Origin: Alteromonas marina
GTDB taxonomy: Bacteria; Pseudomonadota; Gammaproteobacteria; Enterobacterales; Alteromonadaceae
Reading direction: 5' to 3'
Assembly (NCBI RefSeq): GCF_000808575.1
Contig: NZ_JWLW01000067.1
Span: forward strand, 62,001 to 126,000
DNA: 64,000 nucleotides
Shown: positions 45,701 to 54,192 of the stretch, piece after piece
How the letters are laid out: each line of letters opens with the position of its first letter
Position numbering within the stretch: position 1 is the first letter of the stretch
Notes under the pieces: generated by a model
What the model saw: the letters and a program-made list of their open reading frames with translations, nothing else
What the model was told of the DNA's origin: nothing
Databases searched by the model: none
Program-made: the position numbers and the translations under genes

Positions 45701-46772
45701 TAAGTTACGCAAAATGACGGGCGTAATTATTGAGAGCGAAGAGTGGAATCTAGATCAGCTTGATAAGCATTTGAAAATGCACTTTGCGGTAGTTAATGAC
45801 AACGGTGATGACATTGCCAAAGGTGACGACCTGCACGCGCTTAAACAACAGTGTGCAGGGCAGGTGAAACAAACCTTTGAGAAAGCCGCAACACCGGAGT
45901 TAGAGCGAAATAACATAGAACAATGGGATTTCGAAAGCTTGCCAGAAACCTTCGTGCAGAAAGTAGGCGGGTTTGAAGTTCAGGCGTTCCCAGCGCTGGT
46001 ACAAAAGGGCGATAAGGTAGATATTGCGCTCATTGAAGAAGCAGATAAAGCCCAAGTGCTGCATAAGCAAGGCGTGAACGTCTTGATTAAGAACGCCATG
46101 CCGTCGCCGCTTAATTACTTACAAAGCAAATTACCTAACAAAGCCAAACTGGGTTTGTATTTCAACCCATTTGGACAAGTGAAGGCGCTAATTGATGATT
46201 GTATTTTTGCGGGTATCGACGCCATTGTCAGTGATTACTGCAAAACCAATAACACCGACATTCGCAGCAAAGCCGATTTTGAAGCCTGTTTAGAGATTGC
46301 TCGTGCCAACATTAATGACAGAGTGTTAGAGATTGCCAAACAAGTGGAGCAGGGGCTTACCCTTGCGCACCAGTGCCAAAAGCAAATGAAAGGTAATGTG
46401 CCGCTGACTATGATAAACGCCCTAGGTGACTGCAAAGCCCACTTGGCATCACTAGTTTTTCCTGGTTTTGTTTCTGAAATTGGCGAGAGCCGATTAGATG
46501 ATTGGAATCGCTATATTAAGGGCCTAGCCCGCCGTTTGGAAAAGCTTCCCATCGATCCTAACAAAGACAGAATGCATCAGGTCACGGTAGAAAAGTCGAT
46601 TAAAGAATGGGAAAAAGCGTGCAGCAAGTACCCCAAAGGTAAAGTGCCTCAAGCGCTTAATGACGTGCGCTGGATGATAGAAGAACTGCGGGTTTCTTTG
46701 TTTGCGCAACAACTCGGAACGGCTTACCCGATTTCGGCGAAGCGCATTACGCTTCATTTGGCGGACTTTTAA
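42777..46772 (+). CDS. hrpA: ATP-dependent RNA helicase HrpA
   Basis: DEAH-box RNA helicase of 1331 aa, close to the E. coli length. Motif I is GETGSGKTT (K130), motif II DEAH begins at D221, motif III is TSATID, and motif VI is QRAGRCGR. A winged-helix/ratchet and OB-fold region follows, then the long HrpA-specific C-terminal part (about 750-1331, with FNPFGQVKALIDDCIFAG). The start is TTG 42777, seven bases after AGGA; no in-frame ATG lies nearby. The single GACACCCA here (43755-43762, RDTQDAL) is in conserved helicase sequence and probably coincidental. Confidence 0.95.
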   Translation: MSSPLAIKPLYNKLDDCLSADKFRLKRRITQLAQKVNGTSGIDGKGAEKKAANPKASKRDSAVSEESLKAQFEKLEGDIDASIEKRQWRKDNLPKVEYPPLPVSDKKEDIKEAIANNQVVIVAGETGSGKTTQLPKICLELGRGVNGMIAHTQPRRLAARSVATRIAEELNTPLGEKVGFKIRFSDQVSERSYVKLMTDGMLLAEMQQDRFLNQYDTIIIDEAHERSLNIDFLLGYLRQLLDKRPDLKLIITSATIDPERFSKHFNNAPIIEVSGRTYPVEIRYHAPEDNDDDIDQSDAIVNAVDELMREAPGDILVFLSGEREIRDTQDALSKQHYRNTEIVPLYARLSAAEQNRIFQSHSGRRIVLATNVAETSLTVPGIKYVIDPGFARISRYSARSKVQRLPIEPISQASANQRAGRCGRVSDGICIRLYSEEDYLGRPEFTDPEILRTNLASVILQMLALGLGDIAAFPFVQPPDNRNINDGFRLLEEIQAIAKGKDNRKTKQSGKMQLTPLGRQVARLPIDPRYARMVIEAERTNALSEVMVIAAGLSIQDPRERPQEKRQQADEKHSEYHDKDSDFISLYNLWVAFREQQNALSQNQLRKWCKQNFINYLRMREWQDIVSQLKKSIAELGFGISKHEADYQAIHQAIASGLLSHMGFKDKEREYMGSRNSRFLIFPGSGLSKSQPKWVMAAELVETSKLFARMVAKIDPAWVEPLAEHVVQRSYSEPHWSKKRGAVIAFEKVTLFGLPIVMKRAKVYSLIDPPICHELFIREALVEGNTKLNYSFLQENQALLEQADEFEQKTRRRDLIVDDEELVSFYAKRIPVEANNDAAFKKWFRQHGSNDSLTFKEEDVYRQQPGQSVANAFPDVWRQGNITLPLRYNFEPNAEDDGVTVVIPLPVLNQVDNVGFDWLVPGLRHDLIVGLIKTLPKRLRRNFVPAPNFAEACLADISETDKNNRPVPLLEAVTDKLRKMTGVIIESEEWNLDQLDKHLKMHFAVVNDNGDDIAKGDDLHALKQQCAGQVKQTFEKAATPELERNNIEQWDFESLPETFVQKVGGFEVQAFPALVQKGDKVDIALIEEADKAQVLHKQGVNVLIKNAMPSPLNYLQSKLPNKAKLGLYFNPFGQVKALIDDCIFAGIDAIVSDYCKTNNTDIRSKADFEACLEIARANINDRVLEIAKQVEQGLTLAHQCQKQMKGNVPLTMINALGDCKAHLASLVFPGFVSEIGESRLDDWNRYIKGLARRLEKLPIDPNKDRMHQVTVEKSIKEWEKACSKYPKGKVPQALNDVRWMIEELRVSLFAQQLGTAYPISAKRITLHLADF

Positions 46773-47091
46773 GGCCGAGAACGGTAAATATCCATTTGAC
46801 GCGCAGGGGGTAGGGCGCGAATAGGATCTTAAGTGTATATGCATCAATTTTTTTCATGACAACAGGCACGCTCGCCACCAAGCGGGCGTGGCATCGACCC
46901 ATTCACAGAGTAGAAAATACCTAATGCAATTACCCAATGGCTATGTTTCAACGTACGATTGAGGTAAGACCAATATCATTTTTACAATATTGCTGAATAA
47001 ATTTTGGACAGTTCGATTGACAAGTTATCGTCATCACCCTATAACAACAGTGTAGTCGAAAGCGTAAAGCTAAAAATCGGGAGATGTAGAC
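46773..47091. other. spacer between hrpA and the PilZ gene
   Basis: About 320 bases. CACGCTCGC (46867-46875) and GCGGGCGTG (46882-46890) can form a 9-bp stem with one wobble over a 6-base loop, possibly ending the hrpA transcript, though no T run follows. The promoter for the PilZ gene is near the right end. Confidence 0.45.
47017..47045 (+). promoter_or_regulatory. sigma70 promoter of the PilZ gene
   Basis: TTGACA (47017-47022), a perfect -35, is 17 bases from TATAAC (47040-47045). This is a near-consensus promoter 47 bases before the PilZ start codon. Confidence 0.7.
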
Positions 47092-47394
47092 ATGTTGGGA
47101 TACGACGATAAGCGAAATTTTTTCAGGATGATGGTAAATTCGCCTTGTCAGTTGCAAATTACTGACGATGAGTCGAGCCGCACCATGCAGGCAATGTGTA
47201 GAGATATCAGCGCTACTGGTATGTCTTTAGAGGTTGATGAACCCTCGATTGAAGTAGGCACTCAGGTGAGTGTGGCTATCGAATCATCTAGTTCTCAAAT
47301 TCCCTCTTTGGCCGCGTTGGCGACTGTTGTTCGCTGTAAGCCTGAATCTGAGTCTAGTTGCATAATAGGTGTTGAAATTTCTCAGATGAAGTAG
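47092..47394 (+). CDS. stand-alone PilZ domain protein
   Basis: A 100-aa c-di-GMP receptor. The two binding motifs are intact: RNFFR (RxxxR, residues about 8-12) and DISATG (D/NxSxxG, about 39-44). The beta-barrel that follows ends VVRCKPE...IIGVEI. It is a single-domain protein without attached effector, so it would act by binding a partner. It has its own strong promoter and a GGGAGA ribosome site before ATG 47092. It adds to the c-di-GMP set of this window (two degenerate GGDEF proteins and one EAL protein). Confidence 0.9.
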   Translation: MLGYDDKRNFFRMMVNSPCQLQITDDESSRTMQAMCRDISATGMSLEVDEPSIEVGTQVSVAIESSSSQIPSLAALATVVRCKPESESSCIIGVEISQMK

Positions 47395-47522
47395 TCACTT
47401 TTCTGTTACTTAGGCGAAGCTCCCCCCTTCGCCCCATTCAGTCGTAATACACGAGACATTATTTTCATTCAGTATTTCGAATAAGCCGTTCAATTTTTTC
47501 TATTTTAACTTCCATCCTCAAT

Positions 47523-47537
47523 TGATAATAATTCTCA
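47523..47537 (+). promoter_or_regulatory. Fur box upstream of the DUF2061 gene
   Basis: TGATAAT-A-ATTCTCA matches the 7-1-7 Fur consensus TGATAAT-N-ATTATCA at 13 of 14 arm positions. It lies 46 bases upstream of the DUF2061 start, in promoter range, suggesting iron-responsive control. Confidence 0.6.
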
Positions 47538-47583
47538 TTAATGCGAAAGCAAACAAATTTAAACTTTTGAGAGAGCGATTATT

Positions 47584-47841
47584 ATGAAAAAGACATTTAC
47601 CTTTGCAGTCATGCACTTTTCGGTTGCATTCACCGTTGCTTACTTACTAACAGGTAGCCTAATAGTGGGCGGTGCAGTGGCCTTGGTCGAGCCAGCGGTT
47701 AATACCGTAGCATTTTATTTCCACGAAATGGTATGGAAAAAATTGGAGAGTAAAGAGGAGGTTACTGAAGGGCAAGCAAGTGAGTCTTCACTGCAGCTAT
47801 CGAATGGCTTTTCCCAAAATGATGTAACCTTCGCTTCTTAA
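47584..47841 (+). CDS. DUF2061 small membrane protein
   Basis: An 85-aa protein with two hydrophobic helices (about residues 6-22 and 24-45) and the family end motif FYFHEMVWKKL. The function of DUF2061 proteins is not established. A C-terminal polar tail of about 30 residues follows. It is preceded by a Fur-box-like site and followed by a rho-independent terminator, so it is a single-gene unit. The start at ATG 47584 has GAGAGCG upstream. Confidence 0.8.
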   Translation: MKKTFTFAVMHFSVAFTVAYLLTGSLIVGGAVALVEPAVNTVAFYFHEMVWKKLESKEEVTEGQASESSLQLSNGFSQNDVTFAS

Positions 47842-47909
47842 AACGTAAGGTTTATTGCTCGCTTTTTAAGCTATTTGCATAATATATTGTTAATTCAATA
47901 AGTGAAATC

Positions 47910-47946
47910 AGCGCCCAAGTTCTTATAACAACGAGGGCGCTTTTTC
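47910..47946 (+). terminator. rho-independent terminator after the DUF2061 gene
   Basis: AGCGCCC (47910-47916) pairs with GGGCGCT (47935-47941) and runs into TTTTTC. The loop is long (18 bases) but the stem and T run are typical. It also separates the convergent rlmI gene. Confidence 0.65.
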
Positions 47947-47950
47947 ATTT

Positions 47951-49144
47951 CTAATCGTCGGTGACTTCACAAACTAGACCTTTCAAATAGTAGCCTTCAG
48001 GGTAGCTGCCAATGATAGGGTGGTCAGACGCTTGATTGAGCCTTGCAATAATTTTAATAGTGCGGCCTGCATCAAGTGCAGCGTCGGCGACAACTTTCTG
48101 GAACAGATCTGCCGGCATGAGGCCTGAGCAGCTAAATGTAAGCAGCAGACCGCCAGATTTAACCGCATGGATACCGTACATATTAATGTCTTTATAGCCG
48201 CGGGCAGCACGGTTTAATGTTGCCTTGCTATCGACAAACTTTGGTGGGTCGAGTATGACCATATCAAACTGTTTGCCCTGCTCGTGATACTCCCTGAGTG
48301 CCTTAAACACGTCTTGATTTACGTAATTGGCTTTGTTTTCGTCTAAACCATTGATGGCTACATGGTGTTTGGCTAAATCGAGAGCAGGCTGAGATACATC
48401 AACGTTAGTCACGGATTTAGCACCGCCAGAGAGTGCGTAACATGAAAACGTACCTGTGTAGCTAAAACAGTTGAGTACGTCAGCATCTTTCGCGTAATGT
48501 GCAGCGGCGGCACGGCTATCACGCTGATCGAGATAAAAACCGGTTTTATGACCCTGTTCTATATCAACAACGATATTAATACCGTTTTCTTTTACTGTAA
48601 CCTGCATTGGTGGCTCGCCGTGAAGCACGCCTGTTACAGGCTCTAGCCCTTCTTTTTTACGTACATCAACGTCACTGCGCTCATAGATGTGAACATCAGG
48701 CATTAGCTTGGTGATTGCCCATACAATTTTATCTCGGTGCTTTTCACCGCCAGCGCTTAGAAGCTGTACCACGGCCACATTGTCGTAGAGATCAATCGTA
48801 ATACCGGGAAGGCCATCACTTTCAGACGCTACCCAACGAAACGCATTCGTTTGGGTTGGGTCAAACAAGCGCTTACGCAGGTTTAGCGCAGTTTCTAAGC
48901 GGCGCAGGAAGAAGCCATTATCAATGCTTTCTTCTTTTTTAAACGTCCACATGCGAACGCGAATTTTAGAATTTGGCGAGTAAGCGCCTCGCCCTAGCCA
49001 GTCGCCTTCAGAGTCGAAAACATCTACCGTATCGCCAACTCGAGCACGGCCTTTTAGCTCAGCCACGGCGCTCTCGAAAATCCACGGGTGTTTACGGCGA
49101 AGTGATTTATCTCTGGATGGTTGTAATATGACCTGTGCTGACAT
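47951..49144 (-). CDS. rlmI: 23S rRNA m5C1962 methyltransferase
   Basis: SAM-dependent methyltransferase of 397 aa acting on 23S rRNA. An N-terminal PUA domain (about 1-75: PSRDKSLRRKHPWIFESAV) is followed by an RlmI-specific middle domain and a Rossmann methyltransferase (about 190-397) with LNCFSYTGTFSCYAL for SAM binding, DMVILDPPKF and LTFSCSG. These landmarks separate RlmI from other m5C enzymes. It is monocistronic on the minus strand. Confidence 0.92.
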   Translation of the reverse strand: MSAQVILQPSRDKSLRRKHPWIFESAVAELKGRARVGDTVDVFDSEGDWLGRGAYSPNSKIRVRMWTFKKEESIDNGFFLRRLETALNLRKRLFDPTQTNAFRWVASESDGLPGITIDLYDNVAVVQLLSAGGEKHRDKIVWAITKLMPDVHIYERSDVDVRKKEGLEPVTGVLHGEPPMQVTVKENGINIVVDIEQGHKTGFYLDQRDSRAAAAHYAKDADVLNCFSYTGTFSCYALSGGAKSVTNVDVSQPALDLAKHHVAINGLDENKANYVNQDVFKALREYHEQGKQFDMVILDPPKFVDSKATLNRAARGYKDINMYGIHAVKSGGLLLTFSCSGLMPADLFQKVVADAALDAGRTIKIIARLNQASDHPIIGSYPEGYYLKGLVCEVTDD

Positions 49145-49251
49145 GTAGGCTCTCGTGGTAATTTAAACAATATATATTTGATGTAAGCCATTCTAGATGC
49201 TTACGGTAATGGCCGCGATTATACGCATTTTCAGAGGTTCTGTGTTTAATA

Positions 49252-49271
49252 ATACCAATCTGGGTTGGTAT
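49252..49271. promoter_or_regulatory. operator-like palindrome upstream of the quinone oxidoreductase gene
   Basis: ATACCAATC (49252-49260) and GGTTGGTAT (49263-49271) form an inverted repeat with one mismatch and a 2-base centre, in the divergent spacer between rlmI and the oxidoreductase. It is either a regulator binding site or a common intergenic repeat; I cannot tell which. Confidence 0.4.
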
Positions 49272-49358
49272 AAACTCATAAGAACCCCAAACTGATTGTT
49301 ATTGAAGTACGTAGATACATTACGATTAAAATTTTAAGACTAGGATTAGGGGCAAAGT

Positions 49359-50336
49359 ATGCGCTATGTGGATTTTGAAAAGGGATGTACCCCAAGCGAG
49401 TTGGTTGTTAAGGAATGCGAAGGTTTATCTCTAACATCAGGAAAAGTAAAAGTAGAGGTCAAAGCATTCGGTGTAAATCGAGCAGATACGTTGCAGCGCC
49501 AAGGCAACTATCCACCTCCGCCAGGGGAAAGTGAAATCCTCGGATTAGAGGTCGCTGGCGTTGTAACAGAAGTTGCCCGTGATGTGAGTACCTTTAAAGA
49601 GGGAGATGAAGTATTTGGTTTGGTTGCCGGTGGTGGCTATGCTACTGAAGTCATTGTTAATCCTGCCCACCTAATGATTATCCCAAAGGGCATGCCATTT
49701 TTTGAAGCAGCAGGTCTTGCCGAAGTTTTCCTTACCGCATTTCAGTGTTTGCGCACCATTGCTCACATTAAGCCCGCTGAACGCGCCTTGATACACGGGG
49801 GCGCAAGTGGTGTGGGATTGGCCGCCACTCAGCTATGTCGATATTGGGGCGTACATAGTGCCGTAACAGCGTCAAGCCAAGATAAGCTTACCCTTTGTGA
49901 AAACAATGGTGCAGAGCACCTTATTAACTACAAAAAGCAGCAGTTTGATGACGTTCTTAAAAAAGTGTGGCCTGAAGGGGTTGATATGGTGCTTGATATG
50001 GTAGGTGGTGACTACTTAAACCGAAACCTCAAAATACTAAAGCAAGATGGAAAAGTGGTTTATTTAGCTATGCTCGCAGGACGTTACGCCGATAATCTCG
50101 ACATGGCAATGCTGTTGGGTAAAAGAGCTTCGATTATTGGAACTACACTGAGAAATCGGAGTGACGAGTATAAAGCGGACTTGGTACGTGACTTTTCCAA
50201 CGTATGTTTGCCCGCTTTTGAAAATAAAGAGCTAAATGTAAACATCGATACCCATTACAGCATTGATGACATCGACAAGCCTCATGCGCGATTGGAAAAC
50301 AACGATACACAGGGCAAGTTGGTGCTTTCGTGGTAA
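49359..50336 (+). CDS. NAD(P)H-quinone oxidoreductase (zeta-crystallin/PIG3-like)
   Basis: Zinc-free medium-chain dehydrogenase of 325 aa that reduces quinones with NADPH. NRADTLQRQGNYPPPPGES (about 37-55) is typical of the PIG3 branch. The Rossmann nucleotide site is IHGGASGVGLAATQL (about 146-160), and the tail HARLENNDTQGKLVLSW matches the family. The GroES-like N domain lacks zinc ligands. It is a single gene, with a palindrome upstream. Confidence 0.87.
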   Translation: MRYVDFEKGCTPSELVVKECEGLSLTSGKVKVEVKAFGVNRADTLQRQGNYPPPPGESEILGLEVAGVVTEVARDVSTFKEGDEVFGLVAGGGYATEVIVNPAHLMIIPKGMPFFEAAGLAEVFLTAFQCLRTIAHIKPAERALIHGGASGVGLAATQLCRYWGVHSAVTASSQDKLTLCENNGAEHLINYKKQQFDDVLKKVWPEGVDMVLDMVGGDYLNRNLKILKQDGKVVYLAMLAGRYADNLDMAMLLGKRASIIGTTLRNRSDEYKADLVRDFSNVCLPAFENKELNVNIDTHYSIDDIDKPHARLENNDTQGKLVLSW

Positions 50337-50421
50337 AAGTTCGAGGTAAACGTCTTTGATAAAAGCTATCGGTGAGAGCTTTTAGTAATGGCTCGCAGTA
50401 AAGACACTTCGCGGAGGTATG

Positions 50422-50892
50422 CTACTTTCCAATAAAGCCTTCATCAGGCTTTGTTGGGTTTGCCTCTGCAGCACCGCGTGCAAGATCATCACAGCGCTCG
50501 TTTTCGGGGTGACCCGAATGACCTTTCACCCAATGCCAGTTAATTTTGTGCTTTTTTACCGCTTCATCTAAACGTTGCCACAAATCTGCATTCTTTACTG
50601 GCTTCTTGTCAGCCGTGCGCCAACCATTTTTGCGCCAGTTATGGATCCACTGATTAATGCCGTTTTTTACGTACTGACTGTCGGTGGTCAATTCGACGTT
50701 GCAAGGTTCATTTAAGCTATTAAGTGCTTCGATAGGGGCTAAGAGTTCCATGCGATTGTTAGTGGTGTGGGCAAAGCCATCGCTCAACTCTTTTCTGTGT
50801 TGCTTATAAATTAACACAGCGCCGTACCCGCCCGGTCCTGGATTACCCAAGCATGAGCCGTCGGTGTATATATGAATGGTCTTTTGAGCCAC
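50422..50892 (-). CDS. rnhA: ribonuclease HI
   Basis: Degrades the RNA strand of RNA-DNA hybrids. At 156 aa it has the four acidic catalytic residues in context: [16 protein letters not shown] (Asp), [12 protein letters not shown] (Glu), [11 protein letters not shown] (Asp) and [12 protein letters not shown] (Asp). It is divergent from dnaQ across a 111-base spacer, the same pairing as in E. coli. Confidence 0.97.
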   Translation of the reverse strand: MAQKTIHIYTDGSCLGNPGPGGYGAVLIYKQHRKELSDGFAHTTNNRMELLAPIEALNSLNEPCNVELTTDSQYVKNGINQWIHNWRKNGWRTADKKPVKNADLWQRLDEAVKKHKINWHWVKGHSGHPENERCDDLARGAAEANPTKPDEGFIGK

Positions 50893-51003
50893 AAGGTTTC
50901 CTTTGATTTAACTAGCGTAATTTATCGTATCTTTTCCCTTAGCGGATTGCGAAGGGATTGATATACTATCAAAAAATGAAAGTGCAATTATAGTAGAGGT
51001 TCC

Positions 51004-51723
51004 ATGCGCCAAATTGTTCTCGATACTGAAACCACAGGTATTGACCCCAAAGAAGGCCACCGCATTATCGAAATAGGGTGTGTTGAAGTTGTTAACCGCC
51101 GTTTGACGGGGAATCACTTTCACGTTTACATCAACCCGGGCCGTCACATTGAACAAGAGGCAATTGAAGTTCACGGTATAACCAATGAATTTCTTGCCGA
51201 CAAGCCTACATTTTCTCAGGTGGCTCAGGAGTTTGTTAACTTTATCAAAGGGGCACAGCTTGTTATTCATAACGCCCCCTTCGATGTGGGCTTTATGGAT
51301 CACGAGTTTGGTATGGAAACGTCAACAAAGGGCGTCATTACCAATCAAATCTGTGATGTACTTGATACGCTGACCCTTGCTCGCCAAATGCACCCTGGCC
51401 AGAAAAACAACCTCGATGCGTTGTGTAAGCGCTATGGTATAGACAACAGTCATCGAACTCTTCACGGCGCTTTGCTGGATGCGGAAATTCTAGCAGATGT
51501 TTACCTGTTAATGACCGGTGGGCAGACTAAACTTAAACTAGCATCTAGCTCTGGCAGTGATGCTGATTCCACCGCGATACGAAGAGTTAAGCGAAGCGCA
51601 AATAAATTAAAGGTTATTAAAGCTACCGCCGATGAAATAACACAGCACGAGGCTCGCTTGGACATAGTGGAAAAAGCGGGTGGCAAATGCTTATGGCGTC
51701 CTCAGCCTGAAGAGGTGTCTTAG
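51004..51723 (+). CDS. dnaQ: DNA polymerase III epsilon subunit
   Basis: The 3'-5' proofreading exonuclease of the replicative polymerase. It has DEDDh-family motifs: VLDTETTGIDPKEGHRIIEI (Asp and Glu), HNAPFDVGFMDHEF and HGALLDAEILADVYL. The C-terminal 60 residues form the part that binds the alpha subunit. Length is 239 aa. The stop is 55 bases before the next gene on the same strand. Confidence 0.97.
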   Translation: MRQIVLDTETTGIDPKEGHRIIEIGCVEVVNRRLTGNHFHVYINPGRHIEQEAIEVHGITNEFLADKPTFSQVAQEFVNFIKGAQLVIHNAPFDVGFMDHEFGMETSTKGVITNQICDVLDTLTLARQMHPGQKNNLDALCKRYGIDNSHRTLHGALLDAEILADVYLLMTGGQTKLKLASSSGSDADSTAIRRVKRSANKLKVIKATADEITQHEARLDIVEKAGGKCLWRPQPEEVS

Positions 51724-51777
51724 CAGAACATAATCAAATAGAAATAAAGCAGCCAAACAATGCAGGAGCAGCGTAGC

Positions 51778-53277
51778 GTGAGAGTGTGGTTTTATTGGGT
51801 AATTCTTTTATCATTGTTTATACACTTAACCGCTGGCGCTCAGTCGCTAGAGGACGAGCGCGATGCTGCAAGGCAGCTTGCAGATAGTGCGGTACAAAAT
51901 CCTCAGTCAAATAATCAAAATGTCGATACCTCGCCGCTTACTGACTTAGGCGATAGCTACACAAATTCAATCAAACTCCTACAAAACCGATTTCGCGTTG
52001 ATTATAACGTTGAAGAAATCACTATGGTTTTCTTCAGAGAATATGGCTCTGCCCCAGTAGTACTTGTAAGGCCTGATGGTTCTAAACTGTTTCAAGGGCG
52101 GGTGGACGAAGAGAAAGTAGAGTGGTTCGATGCCGACACCTTCGACATGATCACCATTAAAAACCCAGTTCCAGGGCCGTGGCAGGCTGTTGGTCAGGTG
52201 TTGCCAGAAAGCCGTGTCATGGTGATATCGAACATTGAGTTACATGCGGACCCGTTACCTAACGTTTTGTTTGCCGGTGAAATTTTAAAATCTACGGCGT
52301 ATCTCACGAATAACGGCGAGCCGATTGATAACAAACAGTTTAGAGATGTGGTTGAGCTCGATATTGAATTTAAAAGCACGAACAATCCTAACTTCGGAAA
52401 TTTCGGTACAGGCGATCAAAATATTGCTACGTTTCAAGACGACGGCCGAGGAATGGACGAACGCCCAGCAGATGGTGTCTTTACCGGGCAATTTAATTTA
52501 AAAATACCGGCGGGTGAGTGGAAGCCCGTTTTTCGCGTTATTACTCCCATGTATACCCGTGAGCAAGAAAGCCAACCGATTGTCTTACATAACAACCCTG
52601 TTTCTATTGACGCCGAAATGAATGGCGGTGGTGATGGCTATCACAAGATCATAATTGATGTTGATCGGGAGCTCGTGGATATTGAGTCTTTACTTGTGGA
52701 TGGAAAAGTAAAGTTCCCCAATGCAGACATGCAGAACTTTTCTTTAACTGAAGGGGGGAGTGAGCCTCGTGAGCATCTAATTGTTGCCTATGAGAAAGGC
52801 ATTTTTAGAGTAAAGATTACTGCGTATGGAACAACAGTGAACGGGCGAGACTTCATTTTGGATGTGCCTGAATTTAGTTTTGTCGCTGAGGGTCCCCAAG
52901 AGCCTGAAGTTGAAGATCCATTAATAAATGGAAAAGACCCAATAGTCGACGGAAGTGCGCCGTTAGTTGCGTCGCCAGAAACGACCCCCGCGTCCGTGAT
53001 GCCAGACGATCAGTCCTCGCAAGATGAAATGGATGACGGTACCTTGACGATGCTATTAATCGCGGTGAACGGTTCAATTGTGTTGATCGGCATGCTTGCT
53101 GCCGTTGTCATTATTTTTATGCGTAAAAAGCGCAGCACGTCTCCAAAATCGTCGCCCACCCCAACAAAGCAAGCATCAACCACGACTGATGCCGATCTTT
53201 CCATGGATGAAGCGCCAAAAGGTTTTAAAAAGCTGTTAGGCATGTTTAAGAAAAGGGGCAAATCTGAAAAGCCCTAA
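51778..53277 (+). CDS. TIGR03503-like membrane protein
   Basis: Uncharacterised exported protein resembling the TIGR03503 family of marine gammaproteobacteria. It has a signal peptide (about 20 residues, ending TAGA), a long extracytoplasmic beta-rich region (about 60-385) with DDGRGMDERPADGVFTG, and a Pro/Glu-rich linker. One transmembrane helix (about 425-447, LTMLLIAVNGSIVLIGMLAA) and a basic cytoplasmic tail with KGFKKLLGMFKK follow. I chose GTG 51778 because CAGGAG lies about nine bases before it; the ATG at 51760 has no ribosome site. It follows dnaQ closely and precedes the tRNA-Asp array. No function is known to me. Confidence 0.7.
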   Translation: MRVWFYWVILLSLFIHLTAGAQSLEDERDAARQLADSAVQNPQSNNQNVDTSPLTDLGDSYTNSIKLLQNRFRVDYNVEEITMVFFREYGSAPVVLVRPDGSKLFQGRVDEEKVEWFDADTFDMITIKNPVPGPWQAVGQVLPESRVMVISNIELHADPLPNVLFAGEILKSTAYLTNNGEPIDNKQFRDVVELDIEFKSTNNPNFGNFGTGDQNIATFQDDGRGMDERPADGVFTGQFNLKIPAGEWKPVFRVITPMYTREQESQPIVLHNNPVSIDAEMNGGGDGYHKIIIDVDRELVDIESLLVDGKVKFPNADMQNFSLTEGGSEPREHLIVAYEKGIFRVKITAYGTTVNGRDFILDVPEFSFVAEGPQEPEVEDPLINGKDPIVDGSAPLVASPETTPASVMPDDQSSQDEMDDGTLTMLLIAVNGSIVLIGMLAAVVIIFMRKKRSTSPKSSPTPTKQASTTTDADLSMDEAPKGFKKLLGMFKKRGKSEKP

Positions 53278-53398
53278 ATCCCTTTTATTAATCATGTGAT
53301 GAAGTGTTGCTAAATCACCCAGTTTGAATTTTATTTCGACATAATGCCTATTTAACAGGCAAACAAACCGCAGATGACAATTTTATTAATAAAAAGCG

Positions 53399-53427
53399 TT
53401 GACTCCACATAGGGGAATACGTATTAT
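53399..53427 (+). promoter_or_regulatory. promoter of the tRNA-Asp array
   Basis: TTGACT (53399-53404) and TATTAT (53422-53427) are 17 bases apart, followed by the GC-rich discriminator CTGCGCCGC. That discriminator type is usual for stable-RNA promoters under growth-rate and stringent control. The first tRNA starts 66 bases downstream. Confidence 0.75.
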
Positions 53428-53492
53428 CTGCGCCGCAGTCAGGGGACAGGGCAACAACAGCCAAGTCAACTTACTGATAACATTGAAGATGT

Positions 53493-53569
53493 GGAGCGGT
53501 AGTTCAGTTGGTTAGAATACCGGCCTGTCACGCCGGGGGTCGCGGGTTCGAGTCCCGTCCGCTCCGCCA
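53493..53569 (+). tRNA. tRNA-Asp (GTC), copy 1
   Basis: A 77-base cloverleaf: acceptor GGAGCGG/CCGCTCC, anticodon loop CCTGTCACG with GTC, T loop GGTTCGAGTCC, and an encoded CCA. It is the first of four identical genes. Confidence 0.97.
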
Positions 53570-53598
53570 CTCTTTCAATGGTATAATTAAATGTCTTC

Positions 53599-53675
53599 GG
53601 AGCGGTAGTTCAGTTGGTTAGAATACCGGCCTGTCACGCCGGGGGTCGCGGGTTCGAGTCCCGTCCGCTCCGCCA
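53599..53675 (+). tRNA. tRNA-Asp (GTC), copy 2
   Basis: Identical in all 77 bases to copy 1, with a 29-base spacer before it. Confidence 0.97.
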
Positions 53676-53705
53676 TTTAGTTATACAGCGCAATCTCGAT
53701 TATGT

Positions 53706-53782
53706 GGAGCGGTAGTTCAGTTGGTTAGAATACCGGCCTGTCACGCCGGGGGTCGCGGGTTCGAGTCCCGTCCGCTCCGCCA
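53706..53782 (+). tRNA. tRNA-Asp (GTC), copy 3
   Basis: Identical to copy 1, with a 30-base spacer before it whose sequence differs from the other spacers. Confidence 0.97.
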
Positions 53783-53813
53783 TTAGTCGAATAAAGCGCG
53801 CTTCCCATTATGC

Positions 53814-53890
53814 GGAGCGGTAGTTCAGTTGGTTAGAATACCGGCCTGTCACGCCGGGGGTCGCGGGTTCGAGTCCCGTCCGCTCCGCCA
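53814..53890 (+). tRNA. tRNA-Asp (GTC), copy 4
   Basis: Identical to copy 1, with a 31-base spacer before it. No obvious rho-independent terminator follows. Confidence 0.97.
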
Positions 53891-54192
53891 TTAATGATAT
53901 GCTTTCTATTACAAATTTCCCGTTCAGGGTTCTCTCAAAAATACATCTATCTTCTCCAAGTATAATTTAAATACGGCGCTAGTAGTCCATTTGTATTATT
54001 TCAGATACGGCTTTCCAATATTCAATTTGCTTTTATCTTTCGTTGTTTGAACACCTTGCCTTATGCAGGCCAAAACTATGCACTCAACGTCAGTACGTCA
54101 AAAACTAACCTACAAACAGTAACATGTGACCTAAAGTCGTAGTGTGTTTTTTTGAATCTGTACTACAGTTAAATCGTTAGTGCTTAATAACA
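53891..54192. other. spacer between tRNA array and EAL gene
   Basis: About 300 AT-rich bases without a recognisable gene, hairpin or repeat element. Confidence 0.5.

Noticed and set aside
53493..53890. Integration site (att) at the tRNA-Asp array
   Set aside because: No integrase gene or partial tRNA copy follows within the window.
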